Positions 30,764-40,215 of a stretch of 47,893 nt of DNA are shown here, one piece after another. Origin of the DNA: Lysobacterales bacterium (lineage in GTDB: Bacteria > Pseudomonadota > Gammaproteobacteria > Xanthomonadales > Rhodanobacteraceae). How positions within the stretch are numbered: position 1 is the stretch's first letter; every line of letters begins with the position of its first letter. The stretch lies in NCBI GenBank assembly GCA_017305055.1, contig JAFKMZ010000024.1, forward strand, positions 1 through 47,893, given 5' to 3'. Made by a program: the position numbers and the translations under genes. The notes beneath the pieces were generated by a model. It ran no database searches. It was not told where the DNA came from and saw nothing but the letters and a program-made list of their open reading frames with translations.

Positions 30764-30907
30764 CTTCCCTTTCCCCCGCGCGCAGGCCATATTGACCCAA
30801 CGACGACCCGGCGTCCGATCCGGACCGGTGGCCAAACCTGTGCAACACCGCGGCAGCGGGCCGTCACGACCCGGCGCGATGGCGCCAAACCCAGAGAGGA
30901 GAGCCTC

Positions 30908-31009
30908 ATGAGCAAAGGGATGGATGCAAAGAAAACCGAGATGAAGAAACCGGCCAAGTCGCTGAAGGAAAAGCGAGCCGCCAAGCAGGAAAAGCGCAAG
31001 CAGTCATGA
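30908..31009 (+). CDS. 33-residue lysine-rich small protein
   Basis: A short reading frame MSKGMDAKKTEMKKPAKS followed by LKEKRAAKQEKRKQS is preceded by an excellent ribosome site (GAGAGGAGAG, about 6 bases from ATG). About a third of residues are Lys or Arg and it is predicted to be helical with no membrane segment. Similar small MSKGMD-type proteins occur, to my recollection, in Xanthomonas and Stenotrophomonas annotations, without known function. Nucleic acid or ribosome binding is possible from its charge. It stands alone on the plus strand. Confidence 0.7.
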   Translation: MSKGMDAKKTEMKKPAKSLKEKRAAKQEKRKQS

Positions 31010-31234
31010 GCCGCCGCGGGGGGCGTGCCGCGCGGCGCGCCCCCACGCCACTGTCCGGACAGGGAGGTCCAACCTGCGTCTTGCGGGCTCGGGCACCCGG
31101 CGCCACGGAGTTCGTGCGCAGCGGTCGCGGCAGCGCCACCACGGGCAATTCCGGCCGCCCCTCAATGATCAGTGCGCGCCGCCGATACCTTCCTTGGCTC
31201 GACAACGTGTTGCAGAAAGGCAGGAGCTGGCGTC

Positions 31235-32284
31235 ATGACGACTTTCTGGGGCCGCCACTTCGGCGCCACCAATCCCGAACCCCCGGCAGCCCGCCCGGGA
31301 GCACTACGGCCCCCCGCGCCAACGCCGGACCCGGAGTCACCGGCAGCCGCGGCTTGCGCGTCCAGTTGCAGTCCCGCGGAAATCAGCGAGAGCTTCCACC
31401 GCCTGCTGTTTGCCTTGCCGGCCGCCACCGAGGGTACCGCGACCTCGTCGGGGCGCGCCATGCTCAAGCGACTCGAGCTGCTCAGCACGCGTTTCGACGT
31501 GCGTAGCCTGCCCCGCCTGCCGGCTGTGCTGCCGCAACTGCTGCGCACCCTCAAGAACGATACCGCCGCCGGCGCCGAGCTGGCCAAGCTGGTCGGTCGC
31601 GACCCGCTGATGGTGGGTGAGGTCATGCGCGTCACCAGCAGCGTCCACTACCGCGCCGCCCAACCCATCGGCAGCCTGCGGCAGGCGGTGATCCTGCTGG
31701 GCCAGGAAGGCCTGCACCGGGTGGTCACGCAACTGGCCATGATGCCCATCCTGCAGGCCAGCACCGGCAACTCGACCCACGCCGGCGAACTCCTGTGGGA
31801 ACATGCGGAGCGCTGCGCCCACGCCTGTGCCTGGCTTACCAAGAGCGACGGCGGCGACACCTTCGAGGCCTATCTCGCCGGCGTGGTCAGCCATACCGGC
31901 ACCGGCGCCGTGGTACGCCTGCTTCGCCAGTTGCTGGCCGACGCCCCGACCCAGGCCCTGGACTCCGCCTTCATCATCGAGTGTGCCGCGCTGGGGACGC
32001 GGCTCTCATTGCAGGCCGCATGCTACTGGGAGCTGCCGGAACGCGTGATCGCCGCGCTGGACGAAAACCAGCACGCGCCGGATGGCGCCGACTCCAGGCT
32101 GGGCGGCGCGCTGCAAGTCGCCGACGCGGTGGCCATGGCCCAGGTGCTGGGCAGCCATGAGGTATTGCCGCCCGATGTCGACCTTGGCGCGGCATGGCCC
32201 GGCGGCCATACATCGGCGCAAATCAAGCACTGCCAGGACAACCTGCGGCAACACTTCGCGCCCGAGGCGCCAACCCCCGCCTGA
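31235..32284 (+). CDS. HDOD domain protein
   Basis: The 349-residue protein has a low-complexity N-terminal region (about 1-80) and an HDOD domain covering roughly residues 100-290. The domain is visible as SLPRLPAVLPQLLRTLKND, LAKLVGRDPLMVGEVMRVTSS, IGSLRQAVILLGQEGLHRVV and helical repeats ending in AAYLAG-like and LGTRLSLQAACYW. HDOD domains are HD-like but lack metal-binding residues, and act as signalling or scaffold modules in regulation. No second output domain is present. CAGGAG precedes ATG at 31235. It ends convergently with the transglycosylase gene, with a dispersed repeat between. Confidence 0.85.
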   Translation: MTTFWGRHFGATNPEPPAARPGALRPPAPTPDPESPAAAACASSCSPAEISESFHRLLFALPAATEGTATSSGRAMLKRLELLSTRFDVRSLPRLPAVLPQLLRTLKNDTAAGAELAKLVGRDPLMVGEVMRVTSSVHYRAAQPIGSLRQAVILLGQEGLHRVVTQLAMMPILQASTGNSTHAGELLWEHAERCAHACAWLTKSDGGDTFEAYLAGVVSHTGTGAVVRLLRQLLADAPTQALDSAFIIECAALGTRLSLQAACYWELPERVIAALDENQHAPDGADSRLGGALQVADAVAMAQVLGSHEVLPPDVDLGAAWPGGHTSAQIKHCQDNLRQHFAPEAPTPA

Positions 32285-32299
32285 TCCCCGTACGCCCTG

Positions 32300-32349
32300 G
32301 TCATTGCCGCAAGGAGCTTCACAACAGCGGGGGTGGTCAAGCAGGGATG
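32300..32349 (+). repeat. dispersed repeat, copy 2 (GGAGCTTCACAACAGCG family)
   Basis: Aligned without gaps to the copy at 18193-18242: GTCAT, then GGAGCTTCACAACAGCG, TGGTCAAG and GGATG at identical spacing. It starts 16 bases after the HDOD gene stop and lies between two converging genes. Confidence 0.75.
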
Positions 32350-32385
32350 AGCGCGGGGCGATGTTCCGGCGCCCTGGCACGATGT

Positions 32386-33879
32386 CTAGCAGGCCGGAAC
32401 CTTGATGGTGTGCCCGGCGCGCAGATGGCCATCCTTGATGTCATTCAACTGCGCCACTTCCTTCACGTCGGAACAGGCCAGCTTGTGCACGATGCCGATC
32501 AGGGTGTCGCCCCTGCGCACGCGGTAGCTGCGCGTGCGCTTCGACCTGGCAGCCTTGGCCTCGACTGCCGCGCTGGCCAGGGCCTCGGTGGCCCCGTGCA
32601 GGTCGGACGCCAGGATCGGCCACGGCCCGGTCACGCAGCGGGAGCCATAGGCGTTCTTGAGGATCGCCGGCAACTGCAGGGTCGAGCCTGCGGGCTGCTC
32701 GACCTGCGGGTCCAGCCGCGGATTCAGGTTGCGCAAGGTGCGGAACCAGCCCTCGTGCATGCCCTCGGCCGAACCCAGGCATACGGTCAGTTCGGTCAGC
32801 GACGCCGGCCGCTGCAGCGTGATCGTGGTCAGCGTATCGTCGACCTTCGGAAAGTTCAGGTTGTAGCTGTCGGGGTGCAGGAACAGCCAGGCGGCGGCCA
32901 GCACCGCCGGCACATAGGCGCGGGTTTCCGCCGACAGCTGATCGTAGATCTTCGGATCGTAGAAGCTGACCGACGGGTCGTCGCCGACCATGCGGCGCAT
33001 CCGCCCTTCGCCGGCGTTGTAGGCGGCCAGGGTGATTTCCAGGTTGTTGTTGAAGATCTTCAACTGCTCGTCGATGTACTCGGCATTCGCGCGCGCCGCG
33101 GCGGCCGGGTCGAAGCGCAGGTCGAAGCCGTCGGTATTGTTGAGTCCGAAGCGCAGGCCGGTGGCATACATGAATTGCAGCGGCCCAGCCGCACCGGAAC
33201 GTGACACCGCGTGCACCTTGCCACCGGACTCCTTGGCCAGGATGCCGAACAACAGGGCCTCGGGGAGGCGCGCCTCCTTGTACGCAGGCTCCATCTGGGT
33301 GCGCAGGTACTCGTAGTTGACGTACGCGTCCATCAGCGCCGGCCGCCACTGCGTCAACCAGGTTTCCAGCGCCGATTTCACCGGTCCGTTCATGGCAATC
33401 AGCTCGGAGAGCTTTTGGCCACGCAACAGGGTGACGCTGCGTTGCGCCTCGGCCGGCAACTGGGGTGCTGCCTGGCCTCCGGCCACGGCAGCGTCGGATG
33501 GCACGGATTCGGCCTCGACGCTGTCGGTGCCGGCATCCGCGGGACCAGCGCTGCTCAGGTGCAGCAGGCGCTCGAAGCCAGTGAAGAATCGCTGCGGATC
33601 ACAACCTGCGGTATGCAGGCACTTGGTCGAAGCCTGCTGCAGCTGGTCCATGGCATGGCCCAGGCTGGCCTGGGCCGCGTCGGCGTCGGCACCCTGCTCG
33701 GCCGCCTGCTCGAGCGCGTCCGCGTAGGCCGTACTGGCAGCGTCTAGCTGGGCGTACAGCTGATCCGCGGCGCTGCCAGTCGGCTTCGGGCCGGCGCTGC
33801 TGGCGCAAGCCACCAACGCTACCGCCGCCGCCGCGAACAAGACCTGGCGCACCAGGGAATGGGCAAGGAAGCCAGACAT
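32386..33879 (-). CDS. mltD: membrane-bound lytic murein transglycosylase, MltD-like with LysM
   Basis: A 497-residue lipoprotein (lipobox ALVAC, Cys25) that cleaves peptidoglycan glycan strands. After a helical, Ala-rich region (residues 30-150) comes a SLT domain: the catalytic Glu is in [25 protein letters not shown] (Glu217), followed by [12 protein letters not shown] and [14 protein letters not shown] spacer domain follows and one C-terminal LysM module ([16 protein letters not shown] to AGHTIKVP). E. coli MltD has two or more LysM copies; here only one is clear. ATG at 33879 is used; TTG at 33906 would add nine residues before the signal. It is divergent from greB. Confidence 0.85.
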   Translation of the reverse strand: MSGFLAHSLVRQVLFAAAAVALVACASSAGPKPTGSAADQLYAQLDAASTAYADALEQAAEQGADADAAQASLGHAMDQLQQASTKCLHTAGCDPQRFFTGFERLLHLSSAGPADAGTDSVEAESVPSDAAVAGGQAAPQLPAEAQRSVTLLRGQKLSELIAMNGPVKSALETWLTQWRPALMDAYVNYEYLRTQMEPAYKEARLPEALLFGILAKESGGKVHAVSRSGAAGPLQFMYATGLRFGLNNTDGFDLRFDPAAAARANAEYIDEQLKIFNNNLEITLAAYNAGEGRMRRMVGDDPSVSFYDPKIYDQLSAETRAYVPAVLAAAWLFLHPDSYNLNFPKVDDTLTTITLQRPASLTELTVCLGSAEGMHEGWFRTLRNLNPRLDPQVEQPAGSTLQLPAILKNAYGSRCVTGPWPILASDLHGATEALASAAVEAKAARSKRTRSYRVRRGDTLIGIVHKLACSDVKEVAQLNDIKDGHLRAGHTIKVPAC

Positions 33880-33976
33880 CGAACATCCACTTGGCACAAA
33901 GCTCAACCATAGCCGTCAGCGGACGTTGGCTCAACGGCTCCTGCACTGTGGGACGTGGCAAGCTCGCCGCGTTCGC

Positions 33977-33982
33977 TACAAT
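33977..33982 (+). promoter_or_regulatory. candidate -10 element for greB
   Basis: TACAAT lies 79 bases before the greB start codon in the divergent mltD/greB region. It matches the -10 consensus at five positions, but the -35 region at the usual spacing is weak. Confidence 0.35.
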
Positions 33983-34060
33983 CGCGGTGATCAGCAATGG
34001 TTGACCATCCATGAACGACACCCCAATCGACCCGTGCTGTCTGCACGCGGCACGCCCGGC

Positions 34061-34564
34061 ATGACACGTTGGCGCGCGCCACAGCCGAACTCGACCGCGC
34101 TGATCACGCGCGAGGGCTTCGAGAAGCTCAAGTCGGAGGTGGACTACCTGTGGCATACCCTGCGGCCACGCGTGGTCAAGGCCCTGGCTGCGGCCGCGGC
34201 CGAAGGTGATCGCTCGGAAAATGCCGAATACACCTACCGCAAGAAGCAACTGGGCGAGATCGACCGCCGCGCCCGCTACCTGAGCAAGCGTATCCCGCAG
34301 CTCAAGGTGGTGGATGCACTGCCGGCCGACCAGGACGCCATCTACTTTGGTGCGCATGTCGAAGTGGAAAACTTCAATACTGGACAAACCACCATCTGTC
34401 GCATCGTCGGCCCGGACGAGATCGACGCCAGCCTGGGTTGGATCAGCGTGGATTCCCCGCTCGCCCGCGCCGCGTTGAAGAAGCGCGTGGGCGACGAATT
34501 CTTCTGCGAACTGCCGGCAGGCCCGGCACGCTTCGTCGTGCACGCAGTCGGCTACCAGAAGTAG
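34061..34564 (+). CDS. greB: transcription elongation factor GreB
   Basis: This 167-residue protein rescues backtracked RNA polymerase by stimulating transcript cleavage. It has the N-terminal coiled coil with the acidic tip [29 protein letters not shown], and the C-terminal FKBP-like domain with [18 protein letters not shown] and the typical [14 protein letters not shown]. The sequence [18 protein letters not shown] at the start and the -RYLSKRI form suit GreB rather than GreA. ATG at 34061 is chosen because upstream residues are non-conserved. A small membrane protein starts immediately after the stop. Confidence 0.93.
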   Translation: MTRWRAPQPNSTALITREGFEKLKSEVDYLWHTLRPRVVKALAAAAAEGDRSENAEYTYRKKQLGEIDRRARYLSKRIPQLKVVDALPADQDAIYFGAHVEVENFNTGQTTICRIVGPDEIDASLGWISVDSPLARAALKKRVGDEFFCELPAGPARFVVHAVGYQK

Positions 34565-35059
34565 ATGTATTCCATGCCTGTCCTCGTCCTGCTGCTGGCG
34601 GTGGCGCTGTGGATCGCGCTCGGCTTTGGCCTGGCGCGATGGAGCGGCTGGAGCACCGTGGCCCTCTATTATGGCGGCAGCGTGCCAGACCATGGCCTGC
34701 GCCGGCACTTCATCAGTGCCCGGCTGGGGCCGGTTGGCTATCGCCAATGCCTGACGCTGGGCGCCGATTCGCGCGGCATCCACATCTCGATGTGGCTGCC
34801 ACTGCGTTTCAGCCACCGTTCGCTGTTCATACCATGGGCGGAAATCGACGGGCTCGAGCCCTGCCACGGATCGCCCGGGCCCACGATCGGGCTGCAGCTC
34901 CGGCGCGCCCCCGGCGTCGCCATCGAGCTGCCGCGGGAGTTGGCAATCGCTGCCCTCAGGCAGATCCACGGCCGCGCACTGCCGCCGGGAGCCAACACCC
35001 TGCTCGCAGCCGATACCCACCCCGGTGCGGCGCCGCCACGGCGTCTCGAATCCGCATGA
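34565..35059 (+). CDS. hypothetical protein with one N-terminal membrane segment
   Basis: The ATG at 34565 follows the greB stop directly, so translation is probably coupled; an in-frame ATG at 34574 gives 161 residues. One hydrophobic helix (residues 5-25) is followed by a soluble domain of about 135 residues with short beta strands (GIHISMWLPLRF, SLFIPWAEIDGLEP). The pattern of a membrane anchor followed by a PH-like or beta-sandwich domain is all that can be said; no family is recognised. The C-terminus is Pro/Ala-rich. Confidence 0.6.
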   Translation: MYSMPVLVLLLAVALWIALGFGLARWSGWSTVALYYGGSVPDHGLRRHFISARLGPVGYRQCLTLGADSRGIHISMWLPLRFSHRSLFIPWAEIDGLEPCHGSPGPTIGLQLRRAPGVAIELPRELAIAALRQIHGRALPPGANTLLAADTHPGAAPPRRLESA

Positions 35060-35155
35060 CTGACGTCAACGCAGGATTCCCGCCATGGCCGCATGGTAGG
35101 TATTCCATCCATTACCCGTGCCCACCACGCACGCGCAAAGACCATGAGGGTCGCC

Positions 35156-36610
35156 ATGCCGCATGAAAACGCCCAGGACGATATCGCGAACCTGGAACTG
35201 TCTCCCGCCGAGATGCGCGCCATGGGCGATGCGGTGATGGCACGGGCCGTGGCGCACCTGGCCGCGTTGCCCGCCATGCCCAGCCGCGGCGACTACACTG
35301 GCATCGAGGCGCTGTGCCGGTCCCTGCGCGAACCCGCACCGGAACAGGGCAGCGAGTTGCCAAGCTTGCTCGAGCCCCTGTTCGAGGACTGGATACCGCG
35401 CTCGTTCAACGCCCCGGGCGCAGGCTATCTCGCCTACATACCAGGCGGCGGCGTATTCCCCGCAGCGCTGGCCGACTTCATCGCCGACACCAGCAACCGC
35501 TTCACCGGCGTCTGGCAGGCCGCGCCGGCCCTGGTCCAGCTCGAGGCCAACGCGCTGGACTGGCTGCGCGACTGGATGCAGTTCCCCACCACGACCCGCG
35601 GCCTGTTCACCACAGGCGGCTCGATGGCGATGTTCAACGCCATCGCCTGCGCGCGCGAGAAGCTGCTCGGCGATGACATCCGCTCCGGCACCCTGTACGT
35701 GTCCTCGCAGACCCACCACTGCGTGACCAAGGCGGCCAAGCTCGCCGGCATCGCGCACGACCGGGTGCGGGTCATCGCTGTCGACGGGCAGTTCCGCATG
35801 CGCATCAACGCCCTGGCCAAGGCGGTGGCCGCCGACCGCGCTGCCGGGCTCCGGCCGTTCATGGTGTTCTCCACGGCCGGCACCACCAACACCGGTGCGG
35901 TCGACCCGATCGACGCCATTGCCGACCTCGCCGCTGACCAGGGGCTGTGGCACCACGTCGATGGGGCGTACGGCGGATTCTTCCACATGGTGCCCGGGCT
36001 GCGCCCGCTGCTGCCCGGCCTGCCGCGCGCCGATTCGCTGACGCTGGACCCGCACAAGGGCCTGTTCATGCCCTACGGCACCGGCGCGTTGCTGGTACGT
36101 GACGGCGAGGCGCTGCGCGCGCTGCACTCCTCCACGGCCGGCTACCTGCCGCAGAACCAAAACGAGTTCTACGACCCGGCCCAATACGGCCCGGACCTGT
36201 CGCGCGGCTTCCCTGGCCTGCGCATCTGGCTGACTCTGAAGTATTACGGCGCCGCCCGCTACCGCGCCGCGTTGGCGGAAAAGCGTGAACTAGCCGTCTG
36301 GACGGCCGAGCAGGTGGCGCTGATTCCAGGCGTGGTGATGGATGCGATGCCACAGCTGTCACTGTTCGCGTTTCACCTGGAGAGCCCGGCGCTGGCCACG
36401 CTCGAGGCGCAAAACGCCGCGACCCAGGCGCTGATGGAGCGTGTCACGCGCCGCGGCCGCGTCATGCTGAGCGGGGCGCAGGTTGGCGAGCGCTACGTCG
36501 GGCGCGTCTGTGTGCTGGGCTTCCGCACCCGCCGCGCGCACATGCAGGCCTGCGTCGAGGATCTGGCCGCCGAAGCCGGCCAGCTGCTGGCCGAAGCCGC
36601 CAGCCACTGA
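35156..36610 (+). CDS. pyridoxal phosphate-dependent group II decarboxylase family protein
   Basis: A 484-residue PLP enzyme of the aromatic amino acid/glutamate decarboxylase superfamily. Conserved points are the substrate region NAPGAGYLAYIPGGGVFPAALADFI, TGGSMAMFNAI, HVDGAYGGFF (PLP-binding Asp) and DPHKGLFMPYG with the Schiff-base Lys at about 301. Substrate cannot be assigned; possible ones include aromatic amino acids and diaminobutyrate. ATG at 35156 is supported by GAGGG about seven bases upstream and is preferred over ATG at 35144. A REP-like palindrome follows 35 bases after the stop. Confidence 0.85.
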   Translation: MPHENAQDDIANLELSPAEMRAMGDAVMARAVAHLAALPAMPSRGDYTGIEALCRSLREPAPEQGSELPSLLEPLFEDWIPRSFNAPGAGYLAYIPGGGVFPAALADFIADTSNRFTGVWQAAPALVQLEANALDWLRDWMQFPTTTRGLFTTGGSMAMFNAIACAREKLLGDDIRSGTLYVSSQTHHCVTKAAKLAGIAHDRVRVIAVDGQFRMRINALAKAVAADRAAGLRPFMVFSTAGTTNTGAVDPIDAIADLAADQGLWHHVDGAYGGFFHMVPGLRPLLPGLPRADSLTLDPHKGLFMPYGTGALLVRDGEALRALHSSTAGYLPQNQNEFYDPAQYGPDLSRGFPGLRIWLTLKYYGAARYRAALAEKRELAVWTAEQVALIPGVVMDAMPQLSLFAFHLESPALATLEAQNAATQALMERVTRRGRVMLSGAQVGERYVGRVCVLGFRTRRAHMQACVEDLAAEAGQLLAEAASH

Positions 36611-36644
36611 GCCGGCCCGGCAGCTGATGGCGCCAACCTGCGGG

Positions 36645-36665
36645 AGCCCGCCCGCGGGCGATACC
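36645..36665 (+). repeat. REP-like palindrome, copy 1 (CCCGCCCGCGGGCGAT family)
   Basis: The core CCCGCCCGCGGGCGAT is preceded by TGCGGGAG, resembling the widespread TGTAGGAGC...GCGA class of proteobacterial REP sequences. It shares 20 of 21 bases with the inverted copy at 29646-29666. It is located after the PLP decarboxylase stop. Confidence 0.65.
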
Positions 36666-36734
36666 TGGGGGCGCAATCGGCGAAACGCGCCGCCCGCAAA
36701 CGGTTCCGGCAACGGCATCACCGGCAGTGCCGCG

Positions 36735-37541
36735 CTACGCCGTCCCGCCGACCACGTCGGTGATGCCCGCCACCGGCGGATAGCACCGCCCGGCGCGCAA
36801 CGGCTGGTAACACGCGGCGCCGCGGTGGAACGCAGCGTGCGCATTGTCCTCGCGCCAGCCCGGTATCCCGGACAGCGGCAGCGGCCGCAACGCTTGCGGA
36901 TCGCGCAACAGGCTGCCGTCGGCAATGCCCGCCGCACAAGCCGCGACCACCGAGCGCAGATCGACCCTGGCCGAACCCAGGAGCGGCATGGCCCTGCCGA
37001 CCAGCAGACGCTCCGGTGTCAACGCCAGTTCCAGCAGCGCATGCCCGAACACCGCGACTTCGATCGAGCCGTCGCACCACGCCGCGCGCCGGGTCCAGAA
37101 CAGCTCGTACCAGTCATGCGCATCCCAGGCCGTCAGCAGGCCGGCATCGCGCACCAGTACCAGCACGCCACTCTCGTCGAACTGGGTCAGGGCGTATTGC
37201 GCGCGTGAGCGTCGCTTGGGGCCCATCCGCGACACTTCCGCCACCTGCATGGCGTTGAGCGCGAGCTTCAAATCCGGATGGCGCAGCCAGACCAGCGCGT
37301 TGAGCAGGTCGTGCCAGTTGTCCTCGCGGGTGGCGATGAGGCCGCGCTCGGCGATGCGCTGCTCGTAGTGCAGGCCGTCGGCGAGCAGCGCGGTGGTCTG
37401 CGCCGCGAAACGGTATGCGCCGCCAGCCGGCAGCAAGGCGTTCAGCGCATCGACATCGGGCCAGCCGGGGCTACGCAGCAAATCGGCGTATTCGCGCCAG
37501 GCCAACAGGGGCGGGCGCGCGAAGACCTCGGCGCTGACCAC
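36735..37541 (-). CDS. DUF3025 domain protein
   Basis: The 268-residue protein matches DUF3025: FARPPLLAWREYADLL, the strongly conserved REDNWHDLLNALVWL near residues 72-86, ALNAMQ, and DWYELFW. The family is thought to be soluble and its function is unknown. GTG at 37541 is the first standard start, but RYRAPARDVVSAEVF just upstream looks like family sequence, so translation may begin at CTG 37568, eight bases after GGGGAG. It is divergent from the dienelactone hydrolase gene. Confidence 0.8.
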   Translation of the reverse strand: MVSAEVFARPPLLAWREYADLLRSPGWPDVDALNALLPAGGAYRFAAQTTALLADGLHYEQRIAERGLIATREDNWHDLLNALVWLRHPDLKLALNAMQVAEVSRMGPKRRSRAQYALTQFDESGVLVLVRDAGLLTAWDAHDWYELFWTRRAAWCDGSIEVAVFGHALLELALTPERLLVGRAMPLLGSARVDLRSVVAACAAGIADGSLLRDPQALRPLPLSGIPGWREDNAHAAFHRGAACYQPLRAGRCYPPVAGITDVVGGTA

Positions 37542-37748
37542 ATCACGGGCTGGCGCGCGATAGCGCAGGGCTCAGGCTCCCCGCCGCGCGGACCACGCCG
37601 CCCACTGCGGGCAGCGTCGCCACGCGCCGCACACGATGCCCGGCACCACCATGCGCGCGGGCAGCCACCGCGTCACGCCCATCACCGGCATCGGTCCAGG
37701 CGGGTAAGCTTGGGGCTTCGGCAACGGCTTCGGCAACAGGGAGCGCGC

Positions 37749-38420
37749 ATGGGCCAGGCGATCAATCTCAACACCACGGGAATGCAGTGCATCGGCGCCT
37801 ATCTTGCCAAACCCGCCGGGACGCCGAAAGGCGGCCTGGTGGTGATCCAGGAAATCTTCGGCGTCAATGCGCACATGCGCAGCGTCGCCGACCGCCTTGC
37901 CGAACACGGCTACACCGCCGTGGCCCCGGCCTTCTACGATCATCTGGAAAGCGGCGTCGAGCTGGGCTACACGCGCGGCGACTATGCCAAGGGCAGGAAG
38001 CTCGCCGCAGAGCTCGGCCTGGAACGGGCGCTGGAAGACGTGGCCAGCGCCGCCGAAGCCATCTCCTCGGCCGGCAGGATCGGCGCCGTTGGGTTCTGCT
38101 GGGGCGGCACGGTGGCCCTGCTCGCCGCGATGCGCCTTGGACTACCCTCGGTGAGCTATTACGGCGCGCGCAACCTGCCGTTCCTGCACGAGGTGCCGCA
38201 GGCACCGGTGATGTTCCACTTCGGCGAAAGGGACCCGAACATCCCGCCCGACATGGTGGCCAAGCACCGCGCCGCGTTGCCGCAGATGGAAGTCTTCACC
38301 TATCCGCATGCCGACCACGGCTTCAACCGCGACGTCGGCGCCAGCTACCACGAACCCAGCGCCAGGCTGGCCATGCAGCGCACGCTCGCGTTCTTCGACC
38401 GCCACCTCGCCGGCGCATGA
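37749..38420 (+). CDS. dienelactone hydrolase family protein
   Basis: A 223-residue alpha/beta hydrolase. The nucleophile Cys lies in GFCWGG (Cys117), the family feature that separates dienelactone hydrolases from Ser hydrolases. QEIFGVNAHMRSVADRLAEHGYTAVAP and the late HADHGF with the catalytic His complete the signature. The substrate could be dienelactone or another lactone. GGGAG lies about seven bases before ATG at 37749. Its stop overlaps the start of the HIT gene (ATGA), so the two form a coupled operon. Confidence 0.9.
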   Translation: MGQAINLNTTGMQCIGAYLAKPAGTPKGGLVVIQEIFGVNAHMRSVADRLAEHGYTAVAPAFYDHLESGVELGYTRGDYAKGRKLAAELGLERALEDVASAAEAISSAGRIGAVGFCWGGTVALLAAMRLGLPSVSYYGARNLPFLHEVPQAPVMFHFGERDPNIPPDMVAKHRAALPQMEVFTYPHADHGFNRDVGASYHEPSARLAMQRTLAFFDRHLAGA

Positions 38421-38839
38421 GCGCTGCATTCGCCCTGGACGAGCGCCTGCGCGCCGACAGCGTACCGGTGCTGGACCTGCCGCTGTGTGCCGTGCGCCTG
38501 ATGAACGATGCGCGCTATGCCTGGCTGTTGCTGGTGCCGCGCCGCGCGGGCCTGGTCGAGGTCGCCGACCTCGACCCCGCTGCCCAGGCCACGCTGTGGC
38601 GCGAATGCGCGCTCGCTGCGGCGGCGCTGCGCAGCGTCGCGCCCTGCGACAAGCTCAACCTGGGTGCGCTCGGCAACATCGTGCGGCAGCTGCACCTGCA
38701 CGTCGTTGCCCGCCGCGTCGGCGATGCCGCATGGCCCAGGCCGGTGTGGGGGTGCGGCCACGCCGAACCCTATGCCGAACCCGCGCTGTCGGTGCGGCTG
38801 GAGGCGCTGCGCCAGGCGTTTGCCGCCCCGCCGGACTGA
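38417..38839 (+). CDS. HIT family nucleotide-binding protein
   Basis: A 140-residue histidine-triad protein. The active-site segment reads QLHLHVV (residues 91-97) instead of the usual H-x-H-x-H; the first His is Gln91, while His93 and His95 remain. This variant is found in a recognised gammaproteobacterial subgroup. The fold is supported by the PVLDLPLCAVRLMNDARYAWLLLVPR start and the CDKLNLGALGNI stretch. It overlaps the dienelactone hydrolase gene by four bases. Nucleotide hydrolase activity is likely but unproven. Confidence 0.85.
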   Translation: MSAAFALDERLRADSVPVLDLPLCAVRLMNDARYAWLLLVPRRAGLVEVADLDPAAQATLWRECALAAAALRSVAPCDKLNLGALGNIVRQLHLHVVARRVGDAAWPRPVWGCGHAEPYAEPALSVRLEALRQAFAAPPD

Positions 38840-38915
38840 TGCCCCCGCTATCGCCGCGCTTTCGCCCACTTTCCTGACGTGTCGGCGGAAACCGGATCAC
38901 ACACCCGCAGGGTGT

Positions 38916-39410
38916 CTACTGGATAAGGGGCTTGCCGTCGGCGCCTGGCAGGCCTTCGCCGCCCTGGTCACCGACCTTGTGCCGCGGGGTGGCATCCTGC
39001 AGCGCGCGCGCCTTGGTGTCCTGGGGATTGATCTCCACCAGGGTGCCCTTGTCATCATAGTAGGCGCGGAAGCCGTAATCGAGCTGCATGCGCGCCAGGT
39101 ATTGCAGGTGCTGCTTGCGGATCTTGGAATCGTCGCTGGGCTCGAGCAGCACGGTCTTGGGCAGTTTGCCCTGGTCCTTCAGGTAGGCGAAGTGGCTGCC
39201 GGTGTCTATCGCCGAAAGCACCCCGCCGTCGACGATGAATTGCCCGTCTTTGTAGGCCTTGATGACGGTATCGAACTGGCCCTTCATGCTGGCGGTGGTG
39301 ACTTCGTTCTTCTTCGTGCCGCCGAACAGCGAACAGCCGACCAGAGCCACGGTCGCACCGAGCATGAGGACAGTCAGCGTACCCTTGAGGAGTGTGGCAA
39401 AGCGCATCAT
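38916..39410 (-). CDS. lipoprotein of unknown function
   Basis: A 164-residue lipoprotein with signal peptide and lipobox ALVGC (Cys26). The mature region is polar with a short beta-alpha pattern (FDTVIKAYKDGQFIVDGGVL, HFAYLKDQGKLPKTVLLEP) and a Tyr-rich part LQYLARMQLDYGFRAYYDD. I do not recognise the family. The last 30 residues (GDQGGEGLPGADGKPLIQ) are low complexity. ATG occurs twice in tandem at 39410 and 39407, and no clear ribosome site separates them. Confidence 0.7.
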   Translation of the reverse strand: MMRFATLLKGTLTVLMLGATVALVGCSLFGGTKKNEVTTASMKGQFDTVIKAYKDGQFIVDGGVLSAIDTGSHFAYLKDQGKLPKTVLLEPSDDSKIRKQHLQYLARMQLDYGFRAYYDDKGTLVEINPQDTKARALQDATPRHKVGDQGGEGLPGADGKPLIQ

Positions 39411-39507
39411 GGATTTTCCGCAGCGGCAACCGGTCGAACACAGGAGTTTAACCGCCTGGCCGCAATGACGACAGCTGCGGTCTGCGCGGCATTCAGCCAG
39501 CGGGCAG

Positions 39508-40074
<567 letters not shown>

Positions 40075-40215
40075 GCGGGCTCCACGGTCGGGTCGATCAC
40101 GCATTATGCGTTATTGAAGACCAGGGTCGGAGTGGAGTGACACCTGCATTCAGCGTCGCCCCCGCGAAACTCCCCTTGTCGTCATTCCCACGACAGCGGA
40201 CAGGACGACGGCGGT

